NCBI RefSeq assembly: GCF_001625305.1
Contig: NW_017804576.1
Span: 1,357,157 to 1,421,156 of the forward strand
Length of the DNA stretch: 64,000 nt
Origin: Branchiostoma belcheri
Lineage: Eukaryota; Chordata; Leptocardii; Amphioxiformes; Branchiostomatidae
Reading direction: 5' to 3'
The notes beneath the pieces were generated by a model that was given only the letters and a program-made list of their open reading frames with translations, was not told the DNA's origin and made no database searches. Shown here one piece after another: positions 11,466 to 37,596 of the stretch (position 1 is the stretch's first letter; the number at the start of each line of letters is the position of its first letter). The position numbers and the translations under genes were made by a program.

Positions 11466-13060
11466 CATGCATACATACATACATACATAACCCAGGATTT
11501 GGAAGTGGCTTAGCATACGGTAATATAAAGGGTAATGCCCTGCCCCGAGGTGTATATGGTGGGATTATTTCACCATAACATTATTTCACCATAACATTAT
11601 TTCACCATATATTTCACCATTCCAATACACAGGGAGATCATTGGACAAATGAACGAAGAGGAACAAGGCATGTTTAGGAGCCTGGCCACTGCCGGTGGCG
11701 TGAAGAAAGCTGAGATCCTGAAAAAGATTCAAACGTACGCTGCAGAAAATATGGAGGCTTGGAAGAACCAGAAGGTGTGCGTGGGCATCGTGGGTGACCC
11801 CGGAGCGGGAAAGAGCACCTTCATCAACTCCATCCGCGGGCTGAAGCCGAAAGCTCCTGGTGCCGCTGAAGTCGGCGTTACGCATACTACCGAAGTAGCC
11901 ACCGACTACCCCCACCCAGCACGCCCGGACAACCTTGTCTTCGTCGACTTCCCCGGCGTTCTCCTGGAGAAAGGGAGTGGTGACCAGCGCGACTTCGACA
12001 TCCAACAGTATCTCACCAAGTTCGGGGAGAAGATGGAGCAATGCCACGTGTTCCTGGTGTTCAGCAGCGGCCGCATCCAGCACAACGCCGTGCAGATCGG
12101 AATGAAGGCCCGGGATATGGGGAAGAAGGTTCTGTTCGTCAGGTCACAGTTCGACAAAGACTTGGCGGACAAGCAGAACGACGACCCCGAGTACTTCGAC
12201 GACAAGACCGAGGCCGACCTGATGGAGGAACTCCGCCAAGATTACATCAAAGTCCTGAAGAGGGTGGGATGGGAGGGCGAAGTCAACCCCAAAGATGTCT
12301 TCATCATCAGCGGCCGTCTCAACCACGTGCTGAAGGGATCCTGGGACATCCCCAAGTTCCGGAAGTCGGTGTTCGAGAGTCTGGGCGCTCTCCAAAGGAT
12401 GGTCGTCATCAACACCTGCCGGGACTTCTCCAAGGCCACAATCAAGGAGAGGGGAGACATCTACAGAAGCAATATGTGGAAGGTTGCTATGGCGGCAACT
12501 GCAGGCTCCTTGGTTCCATATGCAGGTGCTGCGGCTATTCCAGGTAGGTGAAATCAAGGAAAGAATAAATATTCTGAACAATAAGTGCCAATTCTCATTT
12601 TCTCATGTGATCAGTTATCGGTTACAAAATGCACCTACCTTCAAGGCAGCACTCACATGTTCCATGTTTTGCTACAGGTGCCCTCGCAGTCGCGTACAAA
12701 GAGTACAAAGAGGGGTTTGGCCTTACAGAAGACGCGGTGGAACAGCTCGCCATGATGACCAAGAAGAATCCGGGGGAGCTCAAGCAGTTCCTGTCTTTCA
12801 GCCTGTTGGCTGGGTCGAGGGGTCCTATCGGGGACAATGAGGCATTGGCTGTCGTCCAGGCAATCTGTAACGGATTAGGTTTGCTAACTGCCGCTGCTGT
12901 TGACCAAACTGTAGATATAATCTTTCCTGTGATTGGCGCGCTTGTCACAGCCCCGCTGGCCTATGGTATTACGACCAAAGTCCTGAATGCGTTGATTTCG
13001 CGCATGGAGGATTGCGCCGGCCAGCTGTTTGATTACGCCTTCAAGGAAAGTGCTGTGTGA
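11354..13060 (+). CDS. Immunity-related GTPase (IRG family), gene 2
   Basis: Coding exons 11354-11370 (5 codons plus 2 nt; 5'UTR part from 11317), 11633-12543 and 12678-13060, joined in phases 2 and 1, giving about 436 residues. The motifs are those of gene 1: GDPGAGKST, the TT pair, YPHP, DFPG, RSQFD and FIISGRL, with a C-terminal helical exon ending KESAV. The G-domain exon is nearly identical at DNA level to gene 1 over long stretches while the introns differ, which points to recent duplication with exon-level homogenisation. Intron 1 contains a CA microsatellite. The start is chosen because the same tiny start exon, with the same phase, is found in all three genes. Predicted role is cell-autonomous defence, by family only. 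Confidence 0.9.
11418..11463. repeat. (CA)n microsatellite
   Basis: About 22 uninterrupted CA units in intron 1 of IRG2, followed by a short CATA run. Confidence 0.95.
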
Positions 13061-13349
13061 AGGTTCTTTAAAGGTGTTTTGAGATTTAGAGGCCACACTT
13101 AGGGGCGCTTGAAGAGCAACTTTGAGGTGTTAGCTACATTTGTTATTAATTTTGTGGTGATGATGACAAAAGAATGCACACTTGATATAATTTTGTGCTG
13201 CATTTGATGAGACAATTATGAGGTGATGGACAAAGAAGAAGATGGTGCATAGGCGTTGGTTTATTGTTTGAGAAATCTATAGAAAACTATCATCCTTTTT
13301 TAAAATTATCATTTTTTGAATGTCTAAGATATGTAACACGTTACCGCAC

Positions 13350-13520
13350 ATGTATTATAGCTGATGCAAAGGGGCTGATGCAAAGGGACAAAAACAGTAC
13401 CCAGTCTCAATACGATGATATTGTTTTATTCTTAGGGATAGAAATTTCAAGTTGTGTGGCACTGATCTGTAAAGTGGCTTCTATGGAATTGCTATTGCTT
13501 TGCTGAATAGAAGGTTTTAG
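13350..13520. repeat. IRG 3'-flank element, copy 2
   Basis: Contains ACCCAGTCTCAATACGATGA and GTGTGGCACTGATCTGTAAA, like the copies after IRG1 and IRG3, but shorter. Confidence 0.6.
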
Positions 13521-15211
13521 AAGTGACTGTAGTGTGCTATCTAATAATTAAGAGTAGTTAAAGAAGTGACACTAGTGAGGTAGCATTGGATGTCGTTGGT
13601 GATACCAGACAAGCGTCACTTTTTTCACATCTTGAATACACGAATAAAAGATTCGATGGATATGATATCATATAATTCTTTAGCTTCAATTCATTTTACA
13701 ATGTTTCGAGACTGTAGAGGATGTTATCCATAAATGTTCTTGCGGTGACATTGATAGTACACATAGTATCTTGATACACATATGAGTATCTTGATTTTCT
13801 TAATCTTGCTTTAAAGTAAATGATCTATAGGGTATATCACATCAGATAACATGCTTGAGCAATTAAACATTGAATAATCTACATCTTCAGTATATTACGG
13901 TACATTACATATTCATGAATCATGAAGTTGTACTTGGTAACTTTTGTTGGCCATGTAGAACACATACACAACTCTACACTATTTATACCATATTGTACAT
14001 AACAGAGCACTATTAAAGAGTATCTGGTACATGAATAAAAAAGCTTCTTGATATAGAAGATTTTAATCACCACCATAATGAATATGATGCTTATTTACTG
14101 GGCCATGCTGAAAAGGCAATATTGATGATGAAATAGTTTTGAATCATCCTCCGAATGTACTTAATTAACTCTTTGTTATAGACGTAATTATTCTGGTTTA
14201 ATTATTGCTGTACCTTGAGTATTACCTACTTATAACAAATGTATGATGCAGCCCTGCCTTTCACGCAGACCATTTTCAGACTTCCTTGGATGGCTTTCGA
14301 AGGCAGAGTGGATTATTTACAGCTTTATTTACACATTAGCTGATTTTAACAGTTGTCCCTTACCTTGTGATTGTTTGCCCAATGCTACGTTACATAAGTA
14401 TCACTGAGTGGAGCTTTTTAACAATGTAATGTAAATCATACATCATTTCAGCCGATAATGGCTGCTACTGTATGTTTTGTACGATGTGTAATTTGTAAAT
14501 AAACCATTCATTATTACGACTATCAGCCCTATACAATTCCCTTTTTTTTGGTCATCTACTAGAATTTCTGTCACCTACTTACTCTGTAGTTTTTTTTTTA
14601 TTCACTTCATAGGTCACCACAAAACAAGGCTCATGGGAGGTTAATGATAGCTTTAAAGTAGCACAAGAAATACTGTTGAGGGTCACTGTGGCGTCATTGT
14701 AACGTACATTTTAACGTGATTGCACTCACGTGACTATGACGTCATGCTGGTGGGTTAAGGAGTGAATTATCAAGTGGATTTTGTATTTACAATCACATGC
14801 AAACGCATAGACCTGTCTCGTCAAGGCTCAACCAACTAATATAGTTGTTTATTCATTGACAAACTTGGACTATCTAATTTTGAAAGTCAATTGTTGATTG
14901 TCCTGTAGATTGCAATTGTCATGTTTCTAGGGGGGTCCGGGTCCCGGAAAGTTGTAAAAATTGAACCTTCTGAGATGGCATTTCCTACGTTGTTGAGATG
15001 ATTGCAAAGGAAAACTCAGACATAACTTTTTATTCAATGACAAAGTGAGCAGTTCGTCTATGATTCCAGTCCCGCTAGTGATAGAAATCAGTCCATCTTT
15101 TTAAGAAAAATCATGAACCTTTAGATAAAAAGTGGAACTTTGAGCCTTGTGTGTGTATGGGTGAGTGGGTGGGTGGGGGTCTTCCTAACCCACTGCCCCC
15201 CCCCCCCCTGG
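13521..15211. other. AT-rich intergenic stretch
   Basis: No coding region seen. AATAAA occurs on the plus strand near 13642 and 14498, candidate poly(A) signals if the IRG2 3'UTR is long. On the minus strand, an AATAAA near 15030 is a candidate signal for the GPCR gene, about 180 bp past its stop. Confidence 0.4.
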
Positions 15212-28202
<12,991 letters not shown>

Positions 28203-28689
28203 TCTGCCGCCAGTGTTGTGTTGTGCCAGCTCTTTGTAGTGAACCTCTCTTTAAAAGTTCCGTCGCGCGATTTTGCCGTACGGCAGGATTCTGTCATCAA
28301 CTAAGTACTAAAAAATGGCGCGCGTGGCATTTCATTTCGCGGCACGAACTTTCGTGTCACGAAATAAGGTAACCATGGGAACGGCTACCAAATAAGGTAA
28401 CACTTGGGTAGAAGTTATGCAATTAAGAGAAGTTATCGAATATTTATTTAATTAGTTGCCTCCCTCCGATATTTTCTGACATGTCCTTTCTGAATTATTC
28501 AATGACTGGGGCTATGCGACTGCCCGTTCCGGTACCGGAATTTCTAATTATAGTAAAAACAAATATTTTTGTGCCCATTAAAAGTATTTTAGATGGGTCA
28601 TTTTTACTGTATTCTAAATTTGGACCTTTTTTGCTGTTATTCTAGATCATGAAAGATTTCATATGAAAGATCATATCTGTAGTCTTCTG

Positions 28690-29040
28690 TTTCTATCATT
28701 GCTGATGCAAAGGAGCTGCACTTAACACCTGCTTAAGTTGATGATGATCTTAAGGCTCAAAGAGCTGATCTTTAAAGTGGTTTCAATGGAATTGCAATTT
28801 TTTGCTAAATAGAAGGTTTGCAATCTTGTTTTGTCTTGTCTTGTACTTTTTACCACACATGAACGAACGAACGAATGGTTGGAATGCTGGATTTTGGATA
28901 TTTGAAAGTCTTCTTCGCATATCATGTACAGCCCTTGGCGCAGTCCTTGTAAAATGTGTCAAAACTGACTGACTAGCACCCCAACGTTTCTGTCCATTGC
29001 ACTGAACTTTGGAGGAAATAGTTTAACTTCATTGTTGTGT
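28690..29040. repeat. IRG 3'-flank element without an IRG gene (hybrid-looking copy)
   Basis: Its left part resembles 32870-32910 (GGAGCTGCACTTAACACCTG), and its right part resembles 37310-37360 and 37460-37520 (ACACATGAA..., CTGTCCATT...GAACTTTGGA). It sits between segments A and B, where the alternative copy has IRG3. Confidence 0.5.
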
Positions 29041-29129
29041 GACTGAACATTTATTGTGTAACGTGTGTAACTGAGCAATTGTGTCCTAGCTGGGCACGGT
29101 CTCATTTTTGACAAAACGTTCCTCATCCG

Positions 29130-32007
29130 CAACTCTATCTCTCTGCCTGTTTGTGTTGTCAACGGGTGACACGACAGCACTGAAGGCATGTTTGGCATTT
29201 GTGTCTTTATTGGTCGCGAGACAAACACGAAAATAGCTGGACAAACAGTAACTTTTGACCAAAGCTCACAATGAGCCCGAAAATGCGGGTCGCGTCTGGC
29301 AAACAGCCGATCTCGGCATGGTCAAAGTCCTCTGACTGCTGGGCTAGTCCTGAAGGTTGGACACTCTGGTACATTTTAAATATTAACACAAACATTAATA
29401 TAAACACTGTAAATATTTTTTATTGGCTCAGCAAGAACATGTCGTTACATGAACAGCCATCTAGCGATAGCTACATGTATTATAAAGGATTCACTCTGCT
29501 AGAGAATACAGTCAATAGGTTACACACACAATCAATACGATACTTGGTTACAGAGCTACATTCGGTATTTACATACCCTGCTGGTATGTGAAGGCCGCTT
29601 CTACATGTACTCCAATCTTCACCAAGTAGATGTTGGAGGGTCATTTTCTAATTCTAAACGGCTTTGGAGCTCAAATGTGTCAGCCGAAAAACAGGGTTTT
29701 CTCTGAAAACGATTGTCATAAAATGTTCAAAAGGAAATGAAGATTATATATACTAGTATTGAAAACTGTTTTCTTCAGAGAGGCATTCATGACAACATGA
29801 CTTTGCGGTCGTTGTTCTCACCAACGACGGGGTAACGACGATTCGATGTCGAGATTCTGCCGTCCACAACCCATCGCACGATCTGCTTGCCTGACGACGA
29901 AGGAATTTCTGAGTGTTCGACAATCGCTTTCGTCATGTTGACATCCCACAACGGTTAACTATAAGACAGCACGTAGGCGCCAGGCCTAATCAATGAGTTT
30001 ATCGCACCGAACTCTGTAACGTTAAACAGTACATAATTAGTTTGTTCCCTATAAGTATAAGTACCAATCTCAGGCTTGCTCAGACCTGTCCCAGAATTCA
30101 GACCTCTGCCGTGCGTGTGACGTTTGTTGTCAGTGTGATTAGGCCGTTCTGTGTACAGGCATGTGGAACAGATAGCCTTGTTCCTCGTGTTTGTCATGTT
30201 TTGTTTGTCTGTGGGCGCGCAGTCCTGGCCCGTTTAGCCGCCTAAATGTACGGATTGGCAGGTGACAGGTGTGTACAACAGAGGGAGGTGTGCCCGGCAA
30301 CTAAAAGAAAGTATTAAAACGACAAGTGTACACACATCCGACAGGTTTAATGTGAGATCTTACAATGCACGTCTGTCAGGTATGTTAACACTGCAGACAG
30401 CAAACGGGTAAGTGGGCGACTTAAAAGCGATTTACCCGGGCAAGGGGTAAAGGCAGGTATGTCAGTTCCCGTAACAAAGAGTGACATAGATTGACCTAAA
30501 AGAGTATATTTTCTTTAGTAGGCCACTTTTCTGTCAAACTATTTTAACATTTTGTTACATACTTTTTCATTGTGTTTTGATCAAATCAGTTGTTTTTACT
30601 ATTTGCATGGTACTGTAAACAGTTACATTAGATTGTATCAACAGCCAAACAACCGAAACAGATGCCTGTCACCCTAGGTACCTTCTCCAAGACAGGAAAA
30701 GGGGAAGTGAAAAAGTCGCAGAAAGCTGTAGCATAGTGGCAGATGGTGGATAAAGTATAACCCTGCCACAGCAACTGTCACTCCCTTACTAGTATGCCTG
30801 TAGGCTCACGTTGGCAACCGTCGTATGCTACGAGTAGCGTTACTTGTGGTGTCACGACATGCTGGAGGGGCCACGCCCACTTCTTCACTTCCCGAGGAGG
30901 GGTCAGGTTTCTCCGCATTACAGAGTACTTCCCTCCCAAAATCTGCAAAATAGTCAGTTCTGGCAGTCGTCAATGAGATAAAAATTGTTTCAACTAGGAA
31001 TCATTGTTCTTCAGACGAAGAAAATTCCTGCCTGACCCTTGTCAGTGATATCACTAGAGTCTTCAATGTCGGATCATCGCACCACGTCAGGTGGTATTCT
31101 TGAAATAAGAGCTTAAACAAAAACATAAAAAATGAAAAATAAATAAAAATTTAAAGTTGGTAGAAAATAACTGAATTAAAATTAAAAAATAATAAGTTGA
31201 AAAATAGTGAAATTTAAAGATTTAAAATTTGAAAAAAATTAAAAAATGTAAGAATTTTGAAATTTTAAAATTGAATTTTTTTAAATGTTTCAAAAGAATA
31301 AGAAGAAAAAATTAGGTGTGGTTACCGGGCATAGCGGCGGCCGGTCAGGATCGATTTTCGGATCCTGTGAATGAAAGAGTTTCCGGCCAAATATTAACCA
31401 AACTGCCGCGATTGACGTCATTTCTCCCGGCAGGCGTCGCGGGTCGCTTGCTTACTGACGCACCGGGGGTCGACCGTGGCGACTTTCGTAGTTTTCTTAC
31501 AAGTCTGTAGGTGACTCACAGCACACTGCATAGAAATTGAAGAGTCACATTAAATCAATCAACGCTTAACATACCTTTTATGTTGTTGTTTTGCAGAAGG
31601 AAATTAACACGCACAAATATTGTTACAGGAGTCCCAGAAATTACTGTATTATATTGTATTATAGTCCTGAACTCCACATGAGACATGAGACATGCCTTCA
31701 GCTTCATACTTCCAGGGAATAGGGAAAACAATTCCATCGTCGATACACAAACCTTGTTGACATGGACTGAAGGTCGGTAGTCAATTAACTACAGGCTGAC
31801 CTGTGCGGTACGCAGGCCCCGCACGGAATGTGTAGTGATTGGTCCCGGCCTTCCGCAAACAGCGGAGTGCGTATTGTTTGTGGTGACACGTTACGGTTCA
31901 CAACGTCCAGCATTCCACCGGCTCCACATACATCCGCGTGTCATGCCGACGCACCAGCAACACCTGTCAACCCCCTGACTCCCCCCACCCCACCTCCTCC
32001 CCCCACC
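29130..32007. repeat. Segment B, left copy
   Basis: Matches 37597-40775 across nearly its full length, with indels. It stops at the N gap inside a C-rich tract that, in the other copy, lies about 50 bp before the F-box start codon. No gene of its own. 31090-31310 is AT-rich low-complexity DNA. Confidence 0.85.
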
Positions 32008-32027
32008 NNNNNNNNNNNNNNNNNNNN
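32008..32027. other. 20-N gap between overlapping contigs
   Basis: Fixed-size placeholder. The sequence to its right restarts at segment A, so the flanking contigs overlap and are not truly adjacent. Confidence 0.95.
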
Positions 32028-32870
32028 GCCCAGGAAGGCGCGGCATGAAGCACTGTTCAATCAGACGACAGCTAAAATGACGTCTAAACAACATTTATCT
32101 AATCCGTGCGCCAGGCAGAAGCCTTTTTGCCAAATATAACACCTTACAAACTCATCGCAAAGAAAGTCCTCCTTCGAGTATGAATGGTTTACAGTTTTTC
32201 ATTAAGTAGTATTTCTACAAAACACAGGGGGTAAACTGAGTATGCTAATGGCCACAGACAAATAGCTAGTAGCTACACACCTGTTGTCGCAAAAGCACCT
32301 GACAGACAGCAGCACAGCCACCACAGCAGCGCCAGTGATGTTCCGGTGATCCACAGGTTCCCCATTCTGCCGCCAGACGGCTGACTCGTGCTGTGCCAGC
32401 TCTTTGTAGTGAACGTCTCTAGCTTTAAAAGTTCCGTCGCGCGATTTTGCCGTACGGCAGGATTCTGTCATCAACTAAGTACTAAAAAATGGCGCGCGTG
32501 GCATTTCATTTCGCGGCACGAACTTTCGTGTCACGAAGCAAGGTAACCATGGGAACGGCTACCAAATAAGGTAACACTTGGGTAGAAGTTATGCAATTAA
32601 AAGAAGTTATCGAATATTTATTTAATTAGTTGCCTCCCTCCGATATTTTCTGACATGTCCTTTCTGAATTATTCAATGACTGGGGCTATGCGACTGCCCG
32701 TTCCGGTACCGGAATTTCTAATTATAGTAAAAACACATATTTTTGTGCCTATTAAAAGTATTTTAGATTGGTCATTTTTACTGTATTCTAAATTTGGACC
32801 TTTTTGCTGTTATTCTAGATCATGAAAGATTTCATAAGAAATATCATATCTGTAAGTTTCTATCATTACT
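32028..32870. repeat. Segment A, right copy
   Basis: Second version of 27871-28685. The remainder of the receptor gene is absent on this contig. Confidence 0.85.
32281..32365 (-). pseudogene. Second copy of the receptor start exon (orphan)
   Basis: Encodes the same signal peptide as 28118-28202 with the same donor. It has no downstream exons before the gap. Probably the second allele and not an extra gene. Confidence 0.75.
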
Positions 32871-33520
32871 GATCCAAAGGAGCTACACTTAACACCTGCT
32901 TAAGACTCAAAAATTATTTTCCTTACGCAATCTGACACATATTACCTTACTCCGCCAGATGTTTCCACACTTTATTTACTCAATACAGGGAGTGCATATC
33001 TTACATTACATTCCTCGGCAGATAATGCGTTGTAATGTTTCTTTTTACGGATTAAGGTATCAAGCCGATTAATGCGTTATGTTAGGGCAAAACCAGTACC
33101 TAGTCACAAGAGGAAGATACTGTTTTACTCCTGGATTTCAGACAATAATTTCAAGTTGTGCACTGATCTGTGAAGTGGTTTCTATGGCATCGCTATTGTT
33201 TTCTTGATTAAAAGGCTTACAATCTTGTCTAATATGTCAATTTGTACACGAACGAACGAATGGTTGGAGTAGGAGTTCAGATACAGTATTCTAAAAGTTT
33301 CCTTCACATGTCGCGTATCAGGTTAACCCCGAGTTCCACGCTACCTCACAATCACCTTACTTGGTGCAGTACAGCCCTTGGTACAGTCCCAGTAAAGCGT
33401 GTTAAAATCTCCTGACTTGTACCACAACAGGTCTGTCGATAGCAGTGAACTTTGGAGCAAATCGTTTAATTTCATTGTTTTAAGACTACCTAATTTTCGA
33501 TGAAAGAGTAAACTTCGAAA
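32870..33520. repeat. IRG 3'-flank element without an IRG gene
   Basis: Full-length relative of 36880-37560 and 4985-5420, including AAAACCAGTACCTAGTCACA. No IRG exon precedes it, so it may mark a deleted paralogue. Confidence 0.6.
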
Positions 33521-33539
33521 TTCGAAAGTAAATGACAAG

Positions 33540-34600
33540 TTAATGATGACGTCACATAACGTTATAACGTCGTTGAATTGATGTCAGTGATTAGCCTGGT
33601 ACAGGACGGACGAGGGAAAGCGACCGTTTGGAGGCTGACAGGCTGGGATGCCATTATGAATATTGGGCTTGCTAAATGTATGATAATGTATTCATCGGCT
33701 GTTGGACCTTACCTCTATTGTTCAGACTTTGTATAGCTGACGTATTACTGCTGCAATAAGGCAAATGTTTGTGCCCTGATTGACTCATTTTTCTATAGCT
33801 TATATGGGTCACAAAACATAGATACAGCGTTTCTCAAAGACTTGCATCTAGTTCGGTAGTTCCCCATAGTTGTATTGAGTAATATCTGCCACTCCGTTTT
33901 CATGTTAAACGAAAATATTGATAAATTCTGCTGCATTTAAGCTTGATTTGGATTTGAGTCATAACCTTGAGATAAGACCATCACGTGGGTACAAAGCTGA
34001 TACTGACAGACCTTTGGTTAGGTGACATCATCGTCATGCGGAAATCTTTGAACCCAGACTGAAGGTTTCAGCAGTCCAATTTGCCCAGTAGAACCGTGAT
34101 CATAAACAGGTTATAACTTGTCTAACCTTCACCGAAGTCAGTTCCAGCTTGCTTCAGTCGCAGGTGAGATTGACGACCTTAAGTTGGTATTTTGCAAGAG
34201 ATGACTGGTATCCCACGGTTAGAATGGGGATCTCCTTGAGGAGGGGGTAGTGTAATTTTAACTGTTGGCTCTTCATGATAGGGCAAGACCTGTTGTTTTC
34301 GCTCTAAATTGTGGTAGGTTGTGTTAGACGGTCTAGTCTAAACTGGGTCGTGCGTCTGCCTCGACGATTTAAAATCATTGTGCAGTGTGGAGCCCTTACC
34401 TTGAGTGCTCATTTCTCTAAACATAGACAATAAGCTGTGCATGTATGGGAAATTAGGAACAACAATTTACTAGGTTTGTACAGTACTATAAATCTGTGGG
34501 GTATACGGATGAACAATGTTGTCCAATACAATATTCGCCTTCTTTACATGAGTCATATTCTATAGTCAGTTCTGGATCTTTTCAATAATTTTATGGGTAC
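33540..34600 (+). other. IRG3 upstream region and predicted noncoding exon 1
   Basis: A leader-exon homologue ends at the donor GCAG|GTGAGA (34163/34164), with GACTGAAGGTTTCAGCAGTCC-type sequence before it. I did not find a perfect GAAANNGAAA site here, unlike IRG1 and IRG2. Confidence 0.4.
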
Positions 34601-34638
34601 ATTTTCAGGTCTCTGTACGACACGCATAACAGTTAAGC

Positions 34639-36700
34639 ATGGCTGAACCCGCGAAGGATCTTTCCGGGTAAGTAAATATCTCATTATTGAGCTACTATGA
34701 TCGCAGAAAATTTTTTAGAAATATCATGATCAGGTTAATTTTAAAGATAACCTATAAAAGCACAGAATTATATTCATTGGTCATTTCAGCCACGTGGCCC
34801 ACGGCCGTGGTCACTTACCAGTAGACGTTTCATGATCAGTAACGCTATCATTATAGATACTACTCGACATACTGAACGGATTCTATTAAATAGCCTTGAT
34901 CTAGCTTTTGCTTGTGAACATCCTTGTCTTATTCGTCAATCAACAGCTTCGAGATCACTGGAGAAATGGACGAAGAGGAACAAGGCATGCTAAGAAGCCT
35001 GGCCGCTGCCAGTGGTGCGGATAAAGCTGATGTATTGAAAGAGATTCAAAACTATGCTGCAGAAAACTTGGAGGCATGGAAGAATCAGAAGGTTTGCGTG
35101 GGCGTCGTGGGTGACCCCGGAGCGGGAAAGAGCACCTTCATCAACTCCATCCGCGGGCTGAGGCCGAAGGACCCTGGTGCAGCTAAGGTCGACGTAAAGG
35201 AAGGTACTAAAGTCGTCACCGAATACCCCCATCCAGATCGCCCGGATAACCTCATCTTCGTCGACTTTCCCGGCGTTCTCCTGAAGAAAGGAAGTGGTGA
35301 CCAGCGCGACTTCGACATCCAACAGTACCTCAACGAGCATGGGGAGAAGATGGAGCAATGCCACGTGTTCCTGGTGTTCAGCAGCGGCCGCATCCAGCAC
35401 AACGCCGTGCAGATCGGGATGAAGGCCCGGGAGATGAGGAAGAAGGTTCTCTTCGTCAGGTCACAGTTCGACCTAGATGTGATGAAGAGGAGAAACGACG
35501 ACCCAGAGTACTTCAGAGGCAATACCGAGGCCGACCTGATGAAGGAACTCCGCCAAGACTACATCAAGGTCCTGAAGGACGTTGGATGGGGGAAAGAGGT
35601 CAACCCTCGAGATGTATTCATCATCAGTGGCCTGCTGGACAGCGTGCTGAATGGGTCCTGGGACATCCCCAAGTTCCGGAAGGCCATGATCGGAGATCTG
35701 AGCACTCTTCAAAAGCTGATCGTCATCAACACCTGCCGGGACTTCTCCAAAGAGACCATCAAGGAGAGGGGAGACATCTTCAGAAAGCGCGCGTGGTTCG
35801 TTGCGATGGCAACAACAGCGGGCTCCTTTGTTCCATTTGCTGGTGTTGCTTCTATGCCGGGTAAATAATACAACGATAAAATTTGTTTCCTTCTGCTACC
35901 TTCTGCTGTTAAGAAAACGTCAAACCTTCCACAGAAGCATACCAATCTATTTACTCCATTTGTGGAACTTGTTTTGCAATGTAGTCTAGATCACGGTATC
36001 ATGTATGAAAAATCAACAGACATTTTGTCAAATTGCATTGCAGGTTGATTAAGAAACGAACGATGTGAACTAATTGTATAAAGTTACTTGACACAGGCGC
36101 ACCCCATGGCTCCGTTTGTCAACACGCGTGTTCAAATTCCAGTAGAGCAAGAAAAAACAAAAGGGGGGGGGTGATAATGACAGTACTTAACTTTGCGGTA
36201 GTGTCTTTTCGTGATTTATTCTGTAAAAAAGGACTGGCCCCTACAGATGCTCATATTGCACATTTTCCATTCTCATTTCTCCACACTACTATTTACCTGT
36301 TTCTTTCTTGATCACAGCTACCTTCGCTACCGCGTACTTTCTGTACAAAAGAGGGTTCTGCCTCACAGACGCTCGCGTGGAACAGCTCGCCAAGATGGCC
36401 GGCAAGAGCCCGGAGGATCTCAAGGCGTTCTTGTCTACTAAGCTGCTGGGCAAACCGAAGTTAGAAAAGGGTGAGGATGAGGTTAAGCTTGTTGTCGAGC
36501 TTATTTTTGGTGGATTAGGCATGGTAACTGCCATTGTTGTTGACCAGGTAGTAGATGTGGCCGTTCCTGTGATTGGCGCTGCTATCACAGCCCCATTGTC
36601 CTATGGCATAACAGTCAAAGTCCTGCACACATTGATTTCGCTCATGGAGAAGAGCGCCGGCGAGCTGTTTGATTATGCCCTCAAGGAAAGTGAAGTGTGA
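34639..36700 (+). CDS. Immunity-related GTPase (IRG family), gene 3
   Basis: Coding exons 34639-34667 (9 codons plus 2 nt; 5'UTR part from 34609), 34947-35860 and 36318-36700; phases 2 and 1 match, about 441 residues. P-loop GDPGAGKST, YPHP, DFPG, RSQFD and FIISG are present. It differs from genes 1 and 2 by DVKEGTKVV after the P-loop region, where they have GVTHTTEVA, so the conserved TT pair is not kept, and by DLDVMKRRND after RSQFD. It is the most diverged of the three three-exon genes. The C-terminal exon ends KESEV. It is present on the middle contig only; the left version of this locus has A and B segments joined without it. Family role: cell-autonomous immunity GTPase. Confidence 0.88.
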
Positions 36701-36879
36701 AAGTTCCTTGAAGTGTTCTGTGAAACCCGCATATTAGGGCTGCTTGCAGAATGGCTTTGAAGCGTTAATTACACGAGGCGCGGACAGGCAAATATTGTCG
36801 GCAGGTGGTTGTTTCTTGTTTTAGAAATAGGGTTACAATTTGTTCAAGATAACTTATCGAACGCCATATGTATAAGCTA

Positions 36880-37560
36880 CTCAAGAGCATGATGATGATT
36901 TTAATACCGTGATGATGAAGCCATTAACTTGGTAATGATCTTTAGAGTCAAAGATACTTTGATACATGAAAATGTTACATTTCACCCCATGATGAGTGAG
37001 TTTCCACTCTTTTCATCAAAGTCCATACATTACTTCATGTTTCTCTAGAGAGTGAATTTTTTTTTCTAATTGCTTTAAAGTAATTCAATTCTAAGATTGC
37101 TTTATTCTGGATAAGCTGTATTCCTGTAATGTCTTATTTTAGGGCAAAACCAGAACCTAGTCTCAATACGATGACATTCTTTTTCTTAGGATCTAGACGG
37201 TAATTTCAAGTTGTGTGGCATTGATCTGTCAAGTGGTTTCTGTGGACTTACTTTTGTGCTGAATAGAAGGCTTGCAATCTTGTCTTGTGTATTGTATCGA
37301 TTTGAGCACACATGAAAGAATGAATGGTTTGAATGATGGACTTTTGATATTTAAAGAGTTTTATTCACATGTCATGTGGAAGGTTGGCCTCGACTTCCAT
37401 CCGCTCACAATTACCTTACTTGATGCAGTCACAGTAAAGCGTGTTAAAACTGCCTCACTTGCACCACGACATTCCTGTCCATTATAGTGAACTTTGGAAA
37501 TAATCGTTTAACTTCATCGTGTTAAAGCTCAACATTCATCAATTAAGACTGAATAGTAAA
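36880..37560. repeat. IRG 3'-flank element downstream of IRG3
   Basis: Contains AAAACCAGAACCTAGTCTCA and GTGTGGCATTGATCTGTCAA in the same order as the other copies. Confidence 0.65.
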
Positions 37561-37596
37561 TTGAAAACCTTTTGGACATAACGTTCATCCTCCGTA

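Noticed and set aside
11586-12581. Long ORFs antisense to the IRG G-domain exons (also at 2912-3910 and 34990-35712)
   Set aside because: They are shadows caused by the GC-rich codon use of the real gene; the same shadows appear at every paralogue.
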